Positions 18,207-27,337 of a stretch of DNA of 64,000 nt are shown in pieces. Positions within the stretch are counted from its first letter, which is position 1; every line of letters starts with the position of its first letter. This DNA comes from Ralstonia sp. SET104 (lineage in GTDB: Bacteria > Pseudomonadota > Gammaproteobacteria > Burkholderiales > Burkholderiaceae): the NCBI RefSeq assembly GCF_003851545.1, contig NZ_BHVX01000019.1:20348-84347 (forward strand), given 5' to 3'. The notes below the pieces were generated by a model. That model saw only the letters and a program-made list of their open reading frames with translations. It did no database searches and had not been told where the DNA came from. A program made the position numbers and the translations under genes.

Positions 18207-18335
18207 TGTGCGGCGAAGGATAGCGTCTCCTCATAGGTATAACAGTTAGAGGAAGACAACTTTAGGCGCCGACCTATCGGACTGACAGATGGCATGACGG
18301 ATGATGACTGAAAGGTGTAGAGCAGTCAGGCAGCC

Positions 18336-18377
18336 AGTGACAACTGTGCTGCGGGACGGGAATGCCACACTGTCACT
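18336..18377. repeat. Inverted repeat near island right end
   Basis: AGTGACAACTGTG (18336-18348) and CACACTGTCACT (18366-18377) form an imperfect inverted repeat, 26 bp from the right junction. An 8-mer ACTAGTGA also occurs inverted here (18373-18380) and near the left end (517-524). They are candidate arm sites for the recombinases or a regulatory site of gmtY. Confidence 0.4.
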
Positions 18378-18402
18378 AGTTTATTGAGGAGAGGGGTAAT
18401 AA

Positions 18403-18408
18403 CCAGCG
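18403..18408. repeat. Right junction core repeat (CCAGCG)
   Basis: Six bases identical to 420-425. To its right the host gene reads TTT GCG CTG on the minus strand; to its left is island sequence without family similarity. Confidence 0.75.
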
Positions 18409-19878
18409 CAAACATGAAGCCGCGTGCGGCGTTACACCAGTCGGCGCCCATCGCCAGCGTGCGGGCCACATCGAACGCGGTGACGATCTTGCCCGACGCG
18501 CCGATCTTGATCTTGTCACGCAGGTTGGTGCCCACCAGCGTGTTATGCACCAACAGCAGCCCTTCCTGCAGCGGCGTGCCGACGTGGTCGGTAAATTCCA
18601 GCGGCGCCGCGCCCGTGCCGCCCTCAGCCCCATCGACGACGATGAAGTCCGGCAGGATGCCCGACTCCAGCATCGCGCGGGCGATGCCGAAGAACTCCCA
18701 CGGATGTCCGATGCACAGCTTGAAGCCAGTCGGTTTGCCACCCGACAGCGTGCGCAGCCGGTCAACAAACTGCAGCAGCCCCAGCGGCGTGCTGAACTCC
18801 GAATGCGACGCGGGCGAGATGCAGTCCTGCCCGATCGGAATCCCGCGCGTGGCGGCAATCTCCGGCGTCACCTTGGCAGCCGGCAAGACGCCGCCGTGAC
18901 CCGGTTTCGCGCCCTGCGACAGCTTCACCTCGATCATCTTCACCTGCGGGCTGCGCGCCTGTTCGGCAAATTTGTCCGGATCGAAACGCCCGTTGCCATC
19001 ACGGCAACCGAAGTAGCCTGAAGCGACTTCCCAGATCAGATCGCCGCCCTCTTCGCGGTGGTACGGCGAGATCGAACCCTCGCCCGTGTCGTGGATGAAG
19101 TTGCCGAGCTTCGCGCCACGGTTGAGCGCGCGAATGGCGTTGCCCGACAGTGCGCCAAAGCTCATCGCCGAGATATTGAACACCGACATCGAATACGGCT
19201 TGGCGCGCCCCTCACCCACCATCACGCGAAAATCTGACGATGCAATACGCGTCGGCGCCAGTGAATGGCCGATCCACTCGTGCCCGGCGATCTTCACATC
19301 GACTTCGGTGCCGAACGGGCGGCTGTCGACTTCGCCTTTGGCACGCTGGTAGACGATGCTGCGCTGAGCGCGCGAGAACGGGCGCTCGTCGGTGTCGTCT
19401 TCAACAAAGTACTGGCGGATTTCCGGCCGAATGAACTCGAACAGAAAGCGGAAGTGGCCCCACAGCGGATAGTTGCGCAGCACCGAATGGCGCGTCTGCA
19501 TGATGTCGTGCACGCCCAGGATCACGAACATGCCCGGAATGACCGCACACACCCAGTGCAGGCGCCCCGTCGCAGCAAACCCCGCGGTGACAGCAAACAA
19601 CAGCACAACGCCCGCAAAGGCCCAGTAGCGACGTGGCAACATGACAAACCTTGTGTGGAGACGAACAGGGCGCCAGCTTAAACGAGCCCGGCTACGGCCG
19701 CAGCCGTCACAACGCGGTGTTGCGGAAACCGGTCACGCAACGGCTTTTTCCACTACACGTATCGGATGAGATCACGCCCGGCGGTGCTGCCGACGAAAAA
19801 TCTGGTGTTTAGGAGAACCTAACAAAGATGTCACGTCACCATGCGCGACACTATTAGCGTCCGCGCAGAACAGGTACT

Positions 19879-20601
19879 TCAGGTCACAAAACCGATGACT
19901 ATCCGCCTGTTCTGCCGGCCCTTCTTCTCGATCTTTTCGCAGACCACCTCGCCGATCTCAGCCGTATTGCGCAGATGAGTGCCGCCACAGGGCTGAATAT
20001 CGATATCACCGACCTGGATGATCTTGACGGCATTGTCTGACCTCGGCGGCAACGCATACTTGTTGCGGACCAGACTCAGCACCCTGTCATGCTCCGTCGA
20101 TGGCACCAGATGTGTAGTCACGTCGACACCACGACGGATCAATATGTTCAGCCCATCGGTAATCGCCTCGCGCGACAAGGATATCTCGGGCAGATCGAAA
20201 TCAAGCCGCCCCCGTTCGCGACCGATGCCGCAGCCTGTGACCGGTGCCGCGATCATCGAACAAAGCAAATGGAGGCATGTATGCATCTTCATGTACTTGT
20301 AGCGCGTAGACCAGTCGATCTGACCTCTGACGGGCATGCCGGCCTGCAGCGCGCCAACGCGATCCAGCCGGTGCCAAATGATGGAGCGGTTCACCTCGCC
20401 TCGCGCCGCACCGACTACCTGGATCCGCTCGCCTGTGGGCGACACCAGTTCGCCGGTGTCGGCCGGCTGGCCGCCACCCACGGGGTAGAACAGCGTGCGA
20501 TCGAGCGCGACTAAATCGCCGTGGACTGCGACGACGGTCGCCGAGAAATCGATCTCGTACGGTTGCGCGTCGAATAGCACCTCGGTTTTTTCTTCAAGCA
20601 T
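19879..20601 (-). CDS. alaX: AlaX-type trans-editing aminoacyl-tRNA deacylase
   Basis: A 240-residue stand-alone relative of the alanyl-tRNA synthetase editing domain. It has the GGGQPADTG loop of the editing fold and the two zinc-ligand motifs: HxxxH in MHTCLHLL near 107-111 and CxxxH in QPCGGTHLR near 209-213. Family members hydrolyse mischarged tRNA-Ala (Ser, Gly) in the cytoplasm. It is the last gene of a four-gene minus-strand operon after an EamA exporter (33 bp), an amino-acid-type dioxygenase and a desaturase. Given that company it may remove a non-proteinogenic amino acid from tRNA rather than act in general quality control; that is inference. Confidence 0.88.
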   Translation of the reverse strand: MLEEKTEVLFDAQPYEIDFSATVVAVHGDLVALDRTLFYPVGGGQPADTGELVSPTGERIQVVGAARGEVNRSIIWHRLDRVGALQAGMPVRGQIDWSTRYKYMKMHTCLHLLCSMIAAPVTGCGIGRERGRLDFDLPEISLSREAITDGLNILIRRGVDVTTHLVPSTEHDRVLSLVRNKYALPPRSDNAVKIIQVGDIDIQPCGGTHLRNTAEIGEVVCEKIEKKGRQNRRIVIGFVT

Positions 20602-20634
20602 TGCAGCTGTTTGGATGATGATCGTGGAAAACAG

Positions 20635-21591
20635 TCAGATGCGGGGAATACCCCGGCGATCCAGCAATGGCAGCTTCAAGCCTTGTGCATAAGCGCCTGC
20701 CGACACCAAGATCAGCACGCCACCCACCAGTTGCGCCGAATTCATGACCTTGCCGTATGCCAGGTAGTCCACCACCACCGCGACAACCGGGTAGATAAAC
20801 CCAAAAATCGCCAGACTGGCCGTTGACGCTTTCTGGAACGCGCCATATAGCAGCACATACATGAACGTCGTGTGGAACAGGCCAAGCGCCAGCACGGCGA
20901 ACACTTGATGCGGCAGTTGCGGCAGATGGCGGAAGTCCGCCAGAAGCCCAAAAACGCCAGCGCCAATGACCATGTGGCAGACCGCGATGACCTCGGGGCG
21001 TACCGTCGTCGACAGCTTTTTCGTCAGTAACGTGGTGGCGGCGTAGAGCGCCGCTGCCGCCAGTGCACTACCAACGCCCAGCAGATAAACGTTATCGGCA
21101 TGTTGCACGCTGGGCTCGGCCAGTACGACCAAGCCCGCGAACGCCATGAGCAGCCAGACGATCGCGCTGACGCCGGGGCGCTCCCGGCGAAATACGAAGC
21201 TGGCGAGTAGCAGTAAAAACGGCTGGAAGTTGTAAACCACCGTCGTGATGCCGATCGACGTGAACTTGTAAGCAGTGAAAAGGAAGTACCAGTTGAAGAC
21301 CAGTGTTAGTGCCCCGGCCACCAGATTCAGGCATTCCTCGCGGCTTATGCGAACCGAGCGAAACAAACCTCGCCACCAACCATAAAGCCCCAGGCCGACG
21401 GCGCCAATGGCGCACCGAAAGAACACCACGTTGAACGGACTCTGCTCGGACAGCAGCACAAAAAAGCCGATCGTTCCCGCGATAACCATGGCGCCGACCA
21501 TATAGAGCCGTCCAATCCGCTCCTCATGAAGCGGCATCACCGGCAGGCGAGCAGACTTAGTGTGTGTTTGCGTCATCTTTGCTTGCGTCAT
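20635..21591 (-). CDS. EamA/DMT-family inner-membrane transporter
   Basis: A 318-residue protein with about ten hydrophobic segments in two EamA repeats (for example FFRCAIGAVGLGLYGWW in the first and PVVAVVVDYLAYG in the second), the drug/metabolite transporter fold. RhtA-like members export amino acids. Its start overlaps the stop of the dioxygenase gene by 4 bp, so the two are coupled. Exporter plus 2OG dioxygenase pairs are known from isoleucine hydroxylase operons, which suggests efflux of the hydroxylated product. The substrate is not readable from sequence. Confidence 0.85.
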   Translation of the reverse strand: MTQAKMTQTHTKSARLPVMPLHEERIGRLYMVGAMVIAGTIGFFVLLSEQSPFNVVFFRCAIGAVGLGLYGWWRGLFRSVRISREECLNLVAGALTLVFNWYFLFTAYKFTSIGITTVVYNFQPFLLLLASFVFRRERPGVSAIVWLLMAFAGLVVLAEPSVQHADNVYLLGVGSALAAAALYAATTLLTKKLSTTVRPEVIAVCHMVIGAGVFGLLADFRHLPQLPHQVFAVLALGLFHTTFMYVLLYGAFQKASTASLAIFGFIYPVVAVVVDYLAYGKVMNSAQLVGGVLILVSAGAYAQGLKLPLLDRRGIPRI

Positions 21592-22286
21592 TTTTGCTGC
21601 ACTTCCGCTTCGACGTTGATCAGCATGACATCGCGGTAAGCCATCCCGCCGTGTGACCCCAGCGGTGTCACGGCATGCTTCTTAGTCTTGTCGACGATCA
21701 GCGTGTCAAACGGCTTCGATAGCCGCAGGACGTTGGTGGGCTTACTGTCCATCTCGGAGATCACGCTGTCCGCGCCGATAGCGTTGTCGGTCAACTGGAT
21801 CAGGTGGATGAACACCAACGGTTCATCATCAACGTGCAGCCAGACCGGCGAACTGTATGACGCACGTCCCATGTCAGTCTTGTAGCGGATGAAATGGACG
21901 CTGATGTTCAGCTCAGCCTTGCTCGCACGGTCGCAATATTCGTCGATGTACGGCGCGTTCCGCTTGAGTAGGTGCAGGAATGTCCGGTCGTTAATGAGCG
22001 CATCGCTAATCGGCGGAAACACGCGGACCCTACCTCCATCCGAATCGTTGGCGGCATACGACTGGAAATAGCTCTGATTGGCATTCTTGCGAATGGTGCG
22101 ACTGCCCCGGTCATAGATGACTTTGATCATGCCGCGATCACGGACATCGGCGTAAGGGTCCGCCTGAATCTGGCTCTCATAGAAGCGAAAGAACTGCGCA
22201 CAATCGGTATCACTCAGGCCATCCATGTAGTGCCCACCGGGCACGAATTTGAAGCCGTTCACGATATTTATGGCTGGTGCTCGCAT
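21588..22286 (-). CDS. 2OG-Fe(II) dioxygenase, isoleucine-hydroxylase-like family
   Basis: A 232-residue protein of the 2OG-Fe dioxygenase family that includes free L-isoleucine 4-hydroxylase. The iron ligands are visible as HVD in VWLHVDDEPLVFIH near 155, with the distal His in KKHAVTPLGSHGG near 205; the IHLIQLTDN strand is typical. The ATG at 22286 is preferred because GAGAG lies just upstream; a TTG at 22334 would add 16 residues. It probably hydroxylates a free aliphatic amino acid using 2-oxoglutarate and oxygen. It lies between a desaturase-like gene and an EamA exporter in one operon. Confidence 0.85.
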   Translation of the reverse strand: MRAPAINIVNGFKFVPGGHYMDGLSDTDCAQFFRFYESQIQADPYADVRDRGMIKVIYDRGSRTIRKNANQSYFQSYAANDSDGGRVRVFPPISDALINDRTFLHLLKRNAPYIDEYCDRASKAELNISVHFIRYKTDMGRASYSSPVWLHVDDEPLVFIHLIQLTDNAIGADSVISEMDSKPTNVLRLSKPFDTLIVDKTKKHAVTPLGSHGGMAYRDVMLINVEAEVQQK

Positions 22287-22341
22287 AGTTTCTCTCGGTT
22301 GGCTGTTGTTGGATTGCGATGATGCGGTTGTCAATGTGCAC

Positions 22342-23493
22342 TCAGTTCAATCGGTATCTAAGCTCGTCCGTCACCTCGATCACCTGTGCTTCGCTGATGC
22401 GCCGCAGAACTTCCTCGATGACATGGTGGATTCCCCAGATATCGCGGTACGTATACAGACCGCGCGCCATCTCGATCTGAATCATCTGCTCCCGGCTCTG
22501 AATCGCATTGGGCCAACCGCGATCCGCGCCAGCCCGGTGGTGCCAGTCGTGGACGATCAGTGATCCCTGCACGACCAGCAACCGCGCTGGTAGATGAACC
22601 AGCAGATGCACCAAGCCCCAGTACACCCATGCTCGCATCCAACGCACGCCATGCAGCGTGTTGGCCGGAGTCGGCGAGCCACAAAACCGGCCATGGCTGT
22701 TGTTTACATGCGATGACCGGACCGTTTCACCGGTCTCGCGCAACACCCAGGCGTGCTCGGTCACCAAGTGCAAGAGCGAACAGATTTGATACAGGACAGT
22801 CAGCGGCAGCAGAACGGCGATTGCAAGGACACCCCATCCGATCAAACTCGCTAGCCAACACAGGCATGCCGCCCACACACAGGACATAACCAGCCGGTAC
22901 GCTGGCACGCCAATGAAATTGGCTTTCAGACGCCCCCAGAGGTAGCGCAGATGGAAAACGGGACTGATGCATTGCCACGCCAGGATCAGTCGCATCCGCG
23001 CGACCGCCACGCCAGGCCGCAGACCCAAGGTGTAAATGGCGGCCAAATCTTGGTCGCCCATCGTTGAGAAATCGCGACCATGGTGTTCATGCACATGAAA
23101 CTGGCGGTACGAATCGAACGCCTGCACGATCGTAAGCGTCGATAAAACTTCGCACAAAATTCGATTCGCCCGCTCACCTCTGAATACCGCAAGGTGAACG
23201 CCATGGTGAATGATTGTGGCAACGACATAGCGTGCACCGGCCACTGTAAAAACCATGCTTAACAGCAACCATAAAACGCTCGCCTTGCTCAATAACACAA
23301 AGATCGACGCCAACACACCGCCAAGAAACCAGATCAGTGACCAGATCACTGGCTCAACCGGATGAACTAACCGCGCCGGCGACTCACCTGGCAAGGCTTT
23401 ACCAGTCAACCACGTCCAGAAACGCTGGAATGGCAAACGTTGATAAGAAGCACGAATCTCCGTTGAGATTTCTAGCTGGCGACGCTGCTGCAT
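22342..23493 (-). CDS. Fatty-acid-desaturase-family membrane di-iron enzyme
   Basis: A 383-residue integral membrane protein with the three histidine boxes of the desaturase/hydroxylase family: HHGVH near 100, HVHEHH near 135 and HDWHH near 315, separated by hydrophobic segments. The boxes would bind a di-iron centre on the cytoplasmic face and carry out O2-dependent desaturation or hydroxylation of an acyl or other alkyl chain. It is the first gene of the operon with the dioxygenase, EamA exporter and AlaX. In such company the substrate may be an amino acid or a carrier-bound chain rather than membrane lipid. An AGGAG sits about 12 nt before the start. Confidence 0.82.
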   Translation of the reverse strand: MQQRRQLEISTEIRASYQRLPFQRFWTWLTGKALPGESPARLVHPVEPVIWSLIWFLGGVLASIFVLLSKASVLWLLLSMVFTVAGARYVVATIIHHGVHLAVFRGERANRILCEVLSTLTIVQAFDSYRQFHVHEHHGRDFSTMGDQDLAAIYTLGLRPGVAVARMRLILAWQCISPVFHLRYLWGRLKANFIGVPAYRLVMSCVWAACLCWLASLIGWGVLAIAVLLPLTVLYQICSLLHLVTEHAWVLRETGETVRSSHVNNSHGRFCGSPTPANTLHGVRWMRAWVYWGLVHLLVHLPARLLVVQGSLIVHDWHHRAGADRGWPNAIQSREQMIQIEMARGLYTYRDIWGIHHVIEEVLRRISEAQVIEVTDELRYRLN

Positions 23494-23687
23494 AAAGGAG
23501 CACTCCTACTTACCAGTCACGACAACCGGCTTGTCACTTGGAGGTAACCGGATGCCATCGTTTGGCGGAGTACTACAAATAGTCGCAGAGTTGCCCGCGC
23601 GCCTCTCATTGATAAAAAATGACAGTCAAAAGGGCCGGCATTGAAGCGCGATCTTCGTGCGCTCGACCTCTTGCACGGGCGATCAGA

Positions 23688-23723
23688 CAAATAAAAATGC
23701 CATGTATTCACATACATGGCATT
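23688..23723 (-). terminator. Terminator downstream of mnmA
   Basis: A perfect 12-bp inverted repeat (AATGCCATGTAT, 696-707, with ATACATGGCATT, 712-723, in the 23-kb block) has a 4-nt loop. On the minus strand it is followed by TTTTTATTT. It lies 50 bp after the mnmA stop. Confidence 0.85.
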
Positions 23724-23772
23724 CACAGCCATTGCGAACCAATGGCGTTGCGGGTATCCAGCGACTCTACGC

Positions 23773-24885
23773 TCAGGCCGGCGCAACCATGACCGACTCC
23801 GCCTCAGCAGCGGAAATAATCCCGCCGCCCAAGCACACATCGCCGTCGTACAGCACCGCCGACTGGCCCGGCGTAACCGCCCACTGCGCCTCGGGAAAGG
23901 CCAGCGTGAGCGCGCCGTCAGTCGCACGCGCGACCGTGCATGGCGCATCGGCCTGGCGGTAGCGCGTCTTGGCGCCAACGTGGGTGCCTTCGGCCGGCGC
24001 GTGGCCTGCAACCCAACTCAAGTCATCGGCATGCACGGTATGGGCCAGCAGCCAAGGGTGATCATGGCCTTGCACAGCATAGAGCGTGTTGGCCGCCATG
24101 TCCTTGCGCGCCACGTACCACGCATCGCCGTTGCCGTCGCGGCTGCCGCCAATGCCGATGCCCTTGCGCTGCCCCAACGTATAGAACGCCAGGCCGATGT
24201 GCTCGCCGATGGTCTTACCGTCAGGCGTCTTGATCGGGCCCGGCTTGGTCGGCAGGTAGCGGTTCAGGAAATCGCGGAACGGCCGCTCGCCGATAAAGCA
24301 GATGCCGGTGGAATCCTTCTTCTTGGCGTTCGGCAGCCCGATCTCGGCGGCAATCTCGCGCACTTTCGTCTTCGGCATCTCGCCCAGCGGAAACAGCGTG
24401 CGCGAGAGCTGCGCCTGGTTCAGCCGATGCAGGAAGTAGCTCTGGTCCTTGGTATGGTCGAACGCCTTGAGCAGTTCGAAACGGCCATCGGCCTCACGAA
24501 CGCGAGCGTAGTGGCCGGTGGCAATCGTATCGGCACCCAGCGCCATCGCGTGGTCGAGGAAGGCCTTGAATTTGATCTCGGCGTTGCACAGCACGTCTGG
24601 ATTAGGCGTGCGGCCGGCGGAGTATTCGCGCAGAAAATCGGCAAACACGCGATCTTTGTACTCGGCCGCAAAGTTGACCGCCTCAACATCCACGCCGATC
24701 AGGTCGGCCACCGATACGACGTCGATCCAGTCCTGCCGGGTCGAGCAGTATTCACTGTCGTCATCGTCTTCCCAATTCTTCATGAACAGGCCGACGACGT
24801 CGTAGCCCTGCTGTTTGAGCAGCCACGCCGTGACGGAGGAATCCACGCCGCCGGACATGCCGACGACGATGCGCTTCTTGCTCAT
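23773..24885 (-). CDS. mnmA: tRNA-specific 2-thiouridylase MnmA
   Basis: A 370-residue protein that places sulfur at U34 of tRNA-Lys, -Glu and -Gln. The ATP-binding PP-loop SGGVDSS is at residues 11-17. The two catalytic cysteines are in [12 protein letters not shown] (near 102) and [13 protein letters not shown] (near 199), and the GHYARV motif is present. Length and motif spacing match bacterial MnmA. The start overlaps the stop of the NUDIX gene by 4 bp, so the pair is co-translated, an arrangement common in Betaproteobacteria. Confidence 0.97.
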   Translation of the reverse strand: MSKKRIVVGMSGGVDSSVTAWLLKQQGYDVVGLFMKNWEDDDDSEYCSTRQDWIDVVSVADLIGVDVEAVNFAAEYKDRVFADFLREYSAGRTPNPDVLCNAEIKFKAFLDHAMALGADTIATGHYARVREADGRFELLKAFDHTKDQSYFLHRLNQAQLSRTLFPLGEMPKTKVREIAAEIGLPNAKKKDSTGICFIGERPFRDFLNRYLPTKPGPIKTPDGKTIGEHIGLAFYTLGQRKGIGIGGSRDGNGDAWYVARKDMAANTLYAVQGHDHPWLLAHTVHADDLSWVAGHAPAEGTHVGAKTRYRQADAPCTVARATDGALTLAFPEAQWAVTPGQSAVLYDGDVCLGGGIISAAEAESVMVAPA

Positions 24886-25376
24886 AGCAGCGCCCCCAAC
24901 CCGTACACGCTGGCGTGTGTGTGGATAACGTCGAGCGGATAGCGCTTGCCGGCCAGGTAGTCCTCCACGCAGACAAGCAACAGCGGGCTGCGATGGCGAT
25001 CGCGGCTGGCGCGGATCTCATCCGCAGTCATCCACACGGTGCGAACGATGCCGGCGTCAAGCGTGCGGCGCGGGTCTTGCGGCCCCAACTCGCCCGTAAA
25101 CGCCATCCGCACATAAGTGACTGGGTCACCCTGCGGCGGCTGGAACTGGGCCATGTAGCAACCCAGAAACGCGGTCGGCACAAAGCTGTGAGTGGTTTCT
25201 TCCAGCGCCTCGCGCGCGACGGCGTCGGCCAGGCTTTCGTCCGGATCGAGATGACCAGCGGGCTGGTTCAGGCGCAAACCGGCGTCGGTGTGCTCTTCAA
25301 CCAGCAAGAACCGCCCATCCTGTTCAATGACGGCGGCAACGGTAACGCTGGGTTTCCAGCGGACGGCTTGGTTCAT
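24882..25376 (-). CDS. NUDIX hydrolase (NudJ-like phosphatase)
   Basis: About 164 residues with an almost complete Nudix box: [20 protein letters not shown] near 41-60, within a fold starting [19 protein letters not shown]. Members of this subgroup hydrolyse nucleoside or thiamine pyrophosphates. The ATG at 25376 is chosen because the family N-terminus ([16 protein letters not shown]) begins there; the frame is open further upstream without similarity. It is translationally coupled to mnmA. Confidence 0.9.
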   Translation of the reverse strand: MNQAVRWKPSVTVAAVIEQDGRFLLVEEHTDAGLRLNQPAGHLDPDESLADAVAREALEETTHSFVPTAFLGCYMAQFQPPQGDPVTYVRMAFTGELGPQDPRRTLDAGIVRTVWMTADEIRASRDRHRSPLLLVCVEDYLAGKRYPLDVIHTHASVYGLGALL

Positions 25377-25663
25377 GGCAAAAAGGCAACAAAAACAAGG
25401 CGTTATTGTAGCTGGAGGCCGCCCTCCCCGCTTGCAGGAGGCACCGGGGACGCGCAGCTTGCCCGCCCCCGCAGTTGTGAACAATTGAGCACACGTTTGC
25501 GCAGGATCGGCCCGCATTCAATGTCGGTTCGGATATTCGACATGGCCTTCGACGAGCGTCCGCGCGCCAAAAAGTTCGGGTAAGCTGCACGTCGATCCTG
25601 ATCCAGCGCGCCTTCGTTCACTTTCGCGCGCACCCTACACAACAATCAGCGAGGAGAGACACG

Positions 25664-26803
25664 ATGCACATCGGCATCCCGCAGGAGACGCGGGCGGACG
25701 AGACGCGCGTTGCCGCGACCCCAGAGACGGTCAAAAAATACGTCGCGCTTGGCCATCAGGTGACCGTGCAATCGGGCGCCGGCGTTGCTGCCGCCCAGCC
25801 CGACGAGGCCTACGTGGCCGCCGGCGCCAAGATTGGCACTGCTGCCGAAGCGCTGGGCGCGCAGATCGTGCTCAAGGTCCGCTCGCCGGAAGCGGCGGAG
25901 TTGGCACAGATGCAAGCGGGCGCCGTGCTGATCGGCATGCTCAACCCGTTTGATGATGAAAACACGGCCCGCCTGGCCGCGGCCAATGTCACCGCCTTCG
26001 CGCTGGAAGCCGCGCCGCGCACCACGCGCGCGCAGAGCATGGATGTGCTTTCCTCCCAGGCCAACATCGCCGGCTACAAGGCCGTGATGGTGGCGGCCAA
26101 CCACTACCAGCGCTTCATGCCGATGCTGATGACGGCCGCCGGCACCGTGAAAGCCGCGCGCGTGCTGATCCTCGGCGCGGGCGTGGCGGGCTTGCAGGCA
26201 ATTGCCACGGCCAAGCGCCTGGGCGCCGTGATCGAAGCCTCCGACGTGCGCCCCGCCGTGAAAGAGCAGATCGAATCGCTGGGCGCCAAGTTCCTCGACG
26301 TGCCGTTCCTGACGGACGAAGAGCGCGAGATTGCGCAAGGCGTGGGCGGCTATGCCCGCCCGATGCCCCCCGACTGGATGCGCCGTCAGGCTGAACTGGT
26401 GCATACGCGCGCCAGCCAGGCGGATATTGTCATCACCACCGCGCTGATCCCCGGCCGCCGCGCGCCGACGCTGCTGTCCGAAGCCACCGTGCAAGCGATG
26501 AAGCCGGGCTCGGTGGTGGTCGATTTGGCCGCCGCGCAAGGCGGTAATTGCCCGCTGACCGAAGCCGACCGCGTGGTCGTCAAGCACGGCGTCACGCTGG
26601 TGGGCTACACCAACCTCGCGTCGATGGTGGCGGCCGATGCCTCTGCCCTCTACGCTCGCAACGTACTCGATTTCCTCAAGCTGATTGTCGACAAGGACGG
26701 CGGCTTGGTCATCAACCGCGAAGACGACATCGTGGCCGCCTGCCTGCTCAGTCAGGCCGGCCAGGTGGTGCGCGCTCCTGCTGCCACGAGCGCCGCCAAA
26801 TAA
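25664..26803 (+). CDS. pntAA: NAD(P) transhydrogenase alpha subunit, part 1
   Basis: A 379-residue soluble NAD(H)-binding domain I of the proton-translocating transhydrogenase, which transfers hydride between NADH and NADP+ at the inner membrane. Seen are IPQETRADETRVAATPETV at the N-terminus, the Rossmann motif LILGAGVAGLQAIATAKRLG near 168-187 and the mobile-loop region. In this lineage the alpha subunit is split into PntAA (this gene) and PntAB (27338). A GAGGAGAG ribosome site precedes ATG 25664. panD lies between the two alpha genes. Confidence 0.96.
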   Translation: MHIGIPQETRADETRVAATPETVKKYVALGHQVTVQSGAGVAAAQPDEAYVAAGAKIGTAAEALGAQIVLKVRSPEAAELAQMQAGAVLIGMLNPFDDENTARLAAANVTAFALEAAPRTTRAQSMDVLSSQANIAGYKAVMVAANHYQRFMPMLMTAAGTVKAARVLILGAGVAGLQAIATAKRLGAVIEASDVRPAVKEQIESLGAKFLDVPFLTDEEREIAQGVGGYARPMPPDWMRRQAELVHTRASQADIVITTALIPGRRAPTLLSEATVQAMKPGSVVVDLAAAQGGNCPLTEADRVVVKHGVTLVGYTNLASMVAADASALYARNVLDFLKLIVDKDGGLVINREDDIVAACLLSQAGQVVRAPAATSAAK

Positions 26804-26896
26804 CAACGGAGACAGCGGCCCGGCGGGGTGCGTGCAACTGCACCATTTGGCCAGGGCCGCATGTGGCGATTTCATTTTTGTTTCAAGGAAAGTTTT

Positions 26897-27259
26897 ATGC
26901 AACGCAACATGCTTCGCGCCAAGCTGCACCGCGCGACGGTTACCCAGGCCGATCTGGACTATGAAGGCTCATGCGGCATCGACGAGGATCTGCTCGACGC
27001 CGCCGACATGCGCGAATACGAAAAGATCGAGCTGTACAACGTCAACAACGGCGAACGCTTCTCGACCTACATCATCAAGGGCAAACGCGGCTCGGGCGAG
27101 ATCTCGCTCAACGGCGCCGCCGCACGCCGTGCCCACGTGGGCGACCTGCTCATCATCTGCACCTACGCGCCGATGAACGAAGAGGAAGTCGCCAGCTACA
27201 GCCCCAAGGTCGTGCTGCTGGGCGAGGGCAACAAGATCAAGGCCATCAAGGCAATCTGA
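26897..27259 (+). CDS. panD: Aspartate 1-decarboxylase PanD
   Basis: A 120-residue proenzyme that forms beta-alanine from L-aspartate for pantothenate and CoA. The self-cleavage site Gly-Ser is in YEGSCGID (Ser 25 becomes the pyruvoyl group). Also seen are AKLHRATVT, the conserved [12 protein letters not shown] and [11 protein letters not shown]. The start at 26897 is set by an AAGGAA ribosome site and the family N-terminus. It sits between pntAA and pntAB in the same direction, which links CoA supply and NADPH supply transcriptionally. The placement is unusual, since pnt genes are normally contiguous. Confidence 0.96.
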   Translation: MQRNMLRAKLHRATVTQADLDYEGSCGIDEDLLDAADMREYEKIELYNVNNGERFSTYIIKGKRGSGEISLNGAAARRAHVGDLLIICTYAPMNEEEVASYSPKVVLLGEGNKIKAIKAI

Positions 27260-27269
27260 CGCGCCGGCA

Positions 27270-27300
27270 GGCCCCGCAATAAAAAAGCAGGTGCGGGGCC
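27270..27300. promoter_or_regulatory. GC-rich hairpin between panD and pntAB
   Basis: A perfect 9-bp stem GGCCCCGCA / TGCGGGGCC around a 13-nt A-rich loop, without a T-tail. It could stabilise or attenuate the message between panD and pntAB rather than terminate fully. Confidence 0.5.
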
Positions 27301-27337
27301 GCACCACGCATCGACCAAGAAGCGAGGAGGAGAACTC

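Larger units (their letters stand above)
420..18408. mobile_element. About 18-kb GMT-like defence island inserted in a glutamate synthase-like gene
   Basis: The island is bounded by two copies of CCAGCG (420-425 and 18403-18408). Deleting 17,983 bp between them rejoins the two halves of the host gene in frame. At the right end it carries three co-oriented genes: two tyrosine-recombinase-type proteins (459 and 1112 residues) and a 223-residue accessory protein. This gene set resembles the Gamma-Mobile-Trio (GmtY, GmtZ, GmtX), known as carriers of antiphage cargo, mostly described in Gammaproteobacteria. A Tn554-like TnpA/TnpB/TnpC trio is the alternative reading. The cargo between 496 and 12749 is an XRE/HAD-like pair, an Hhe-type protein, Hachiman and a helicase remnant. 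No long terminal inverted repeats and no tRNA gene are seen at the ends. By eye the island is less GC-rich than the flanking chromosome. Confidence 0.88.
18326..19642 (-). pseudogene. N-terminal part of FMN-binding glutamate synthase-like gene, interrupted by the island
   Basis: The host-encoded part (18403-19642) gives about 412 residues: two N-terminal hydrophobic segments, then the glutamate synthase-type FMN TIM barrel (MSFGALSGNAIRALNRGAK, GEGSISPYH, KMIEVKLSQGAKPGHGG, VVDGAEGGTGAAPLEF, GADWCNAARGFMFAL). At codon 412 the island starts and supplies a foreign tail of about 26 residues ending at 18326, so a chimeric 438-residue protein could still be made. It lacks the [3Fe-4S] cysteine motif that now lies at 61-425, and is therefore probably inactive. 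Intact family members are about 535-540 residues, in line with the sum of the two fragments. Confidence 0.92.

Noticed and set aside
1..19000. tRNA gene as attachment site for the island
   Set aside because: No cloverleaf-like sequence is seen at either junction; the site is inside a protein-coding gene.
18326..19642. Intact 438-residue glutamate synthase family gene
   Set aside because: The last 26 residues are encoded by island sequence; the true C-terminal part with the iron-sulfur cysteines lies at 61-425.
25646..26929. 427-residue minus-strand frame
   Set aside because: Antisense to pntAA, which has clear NAD-binding motifs; His/Gly/Arg-rich composition indicates a shadow frame.
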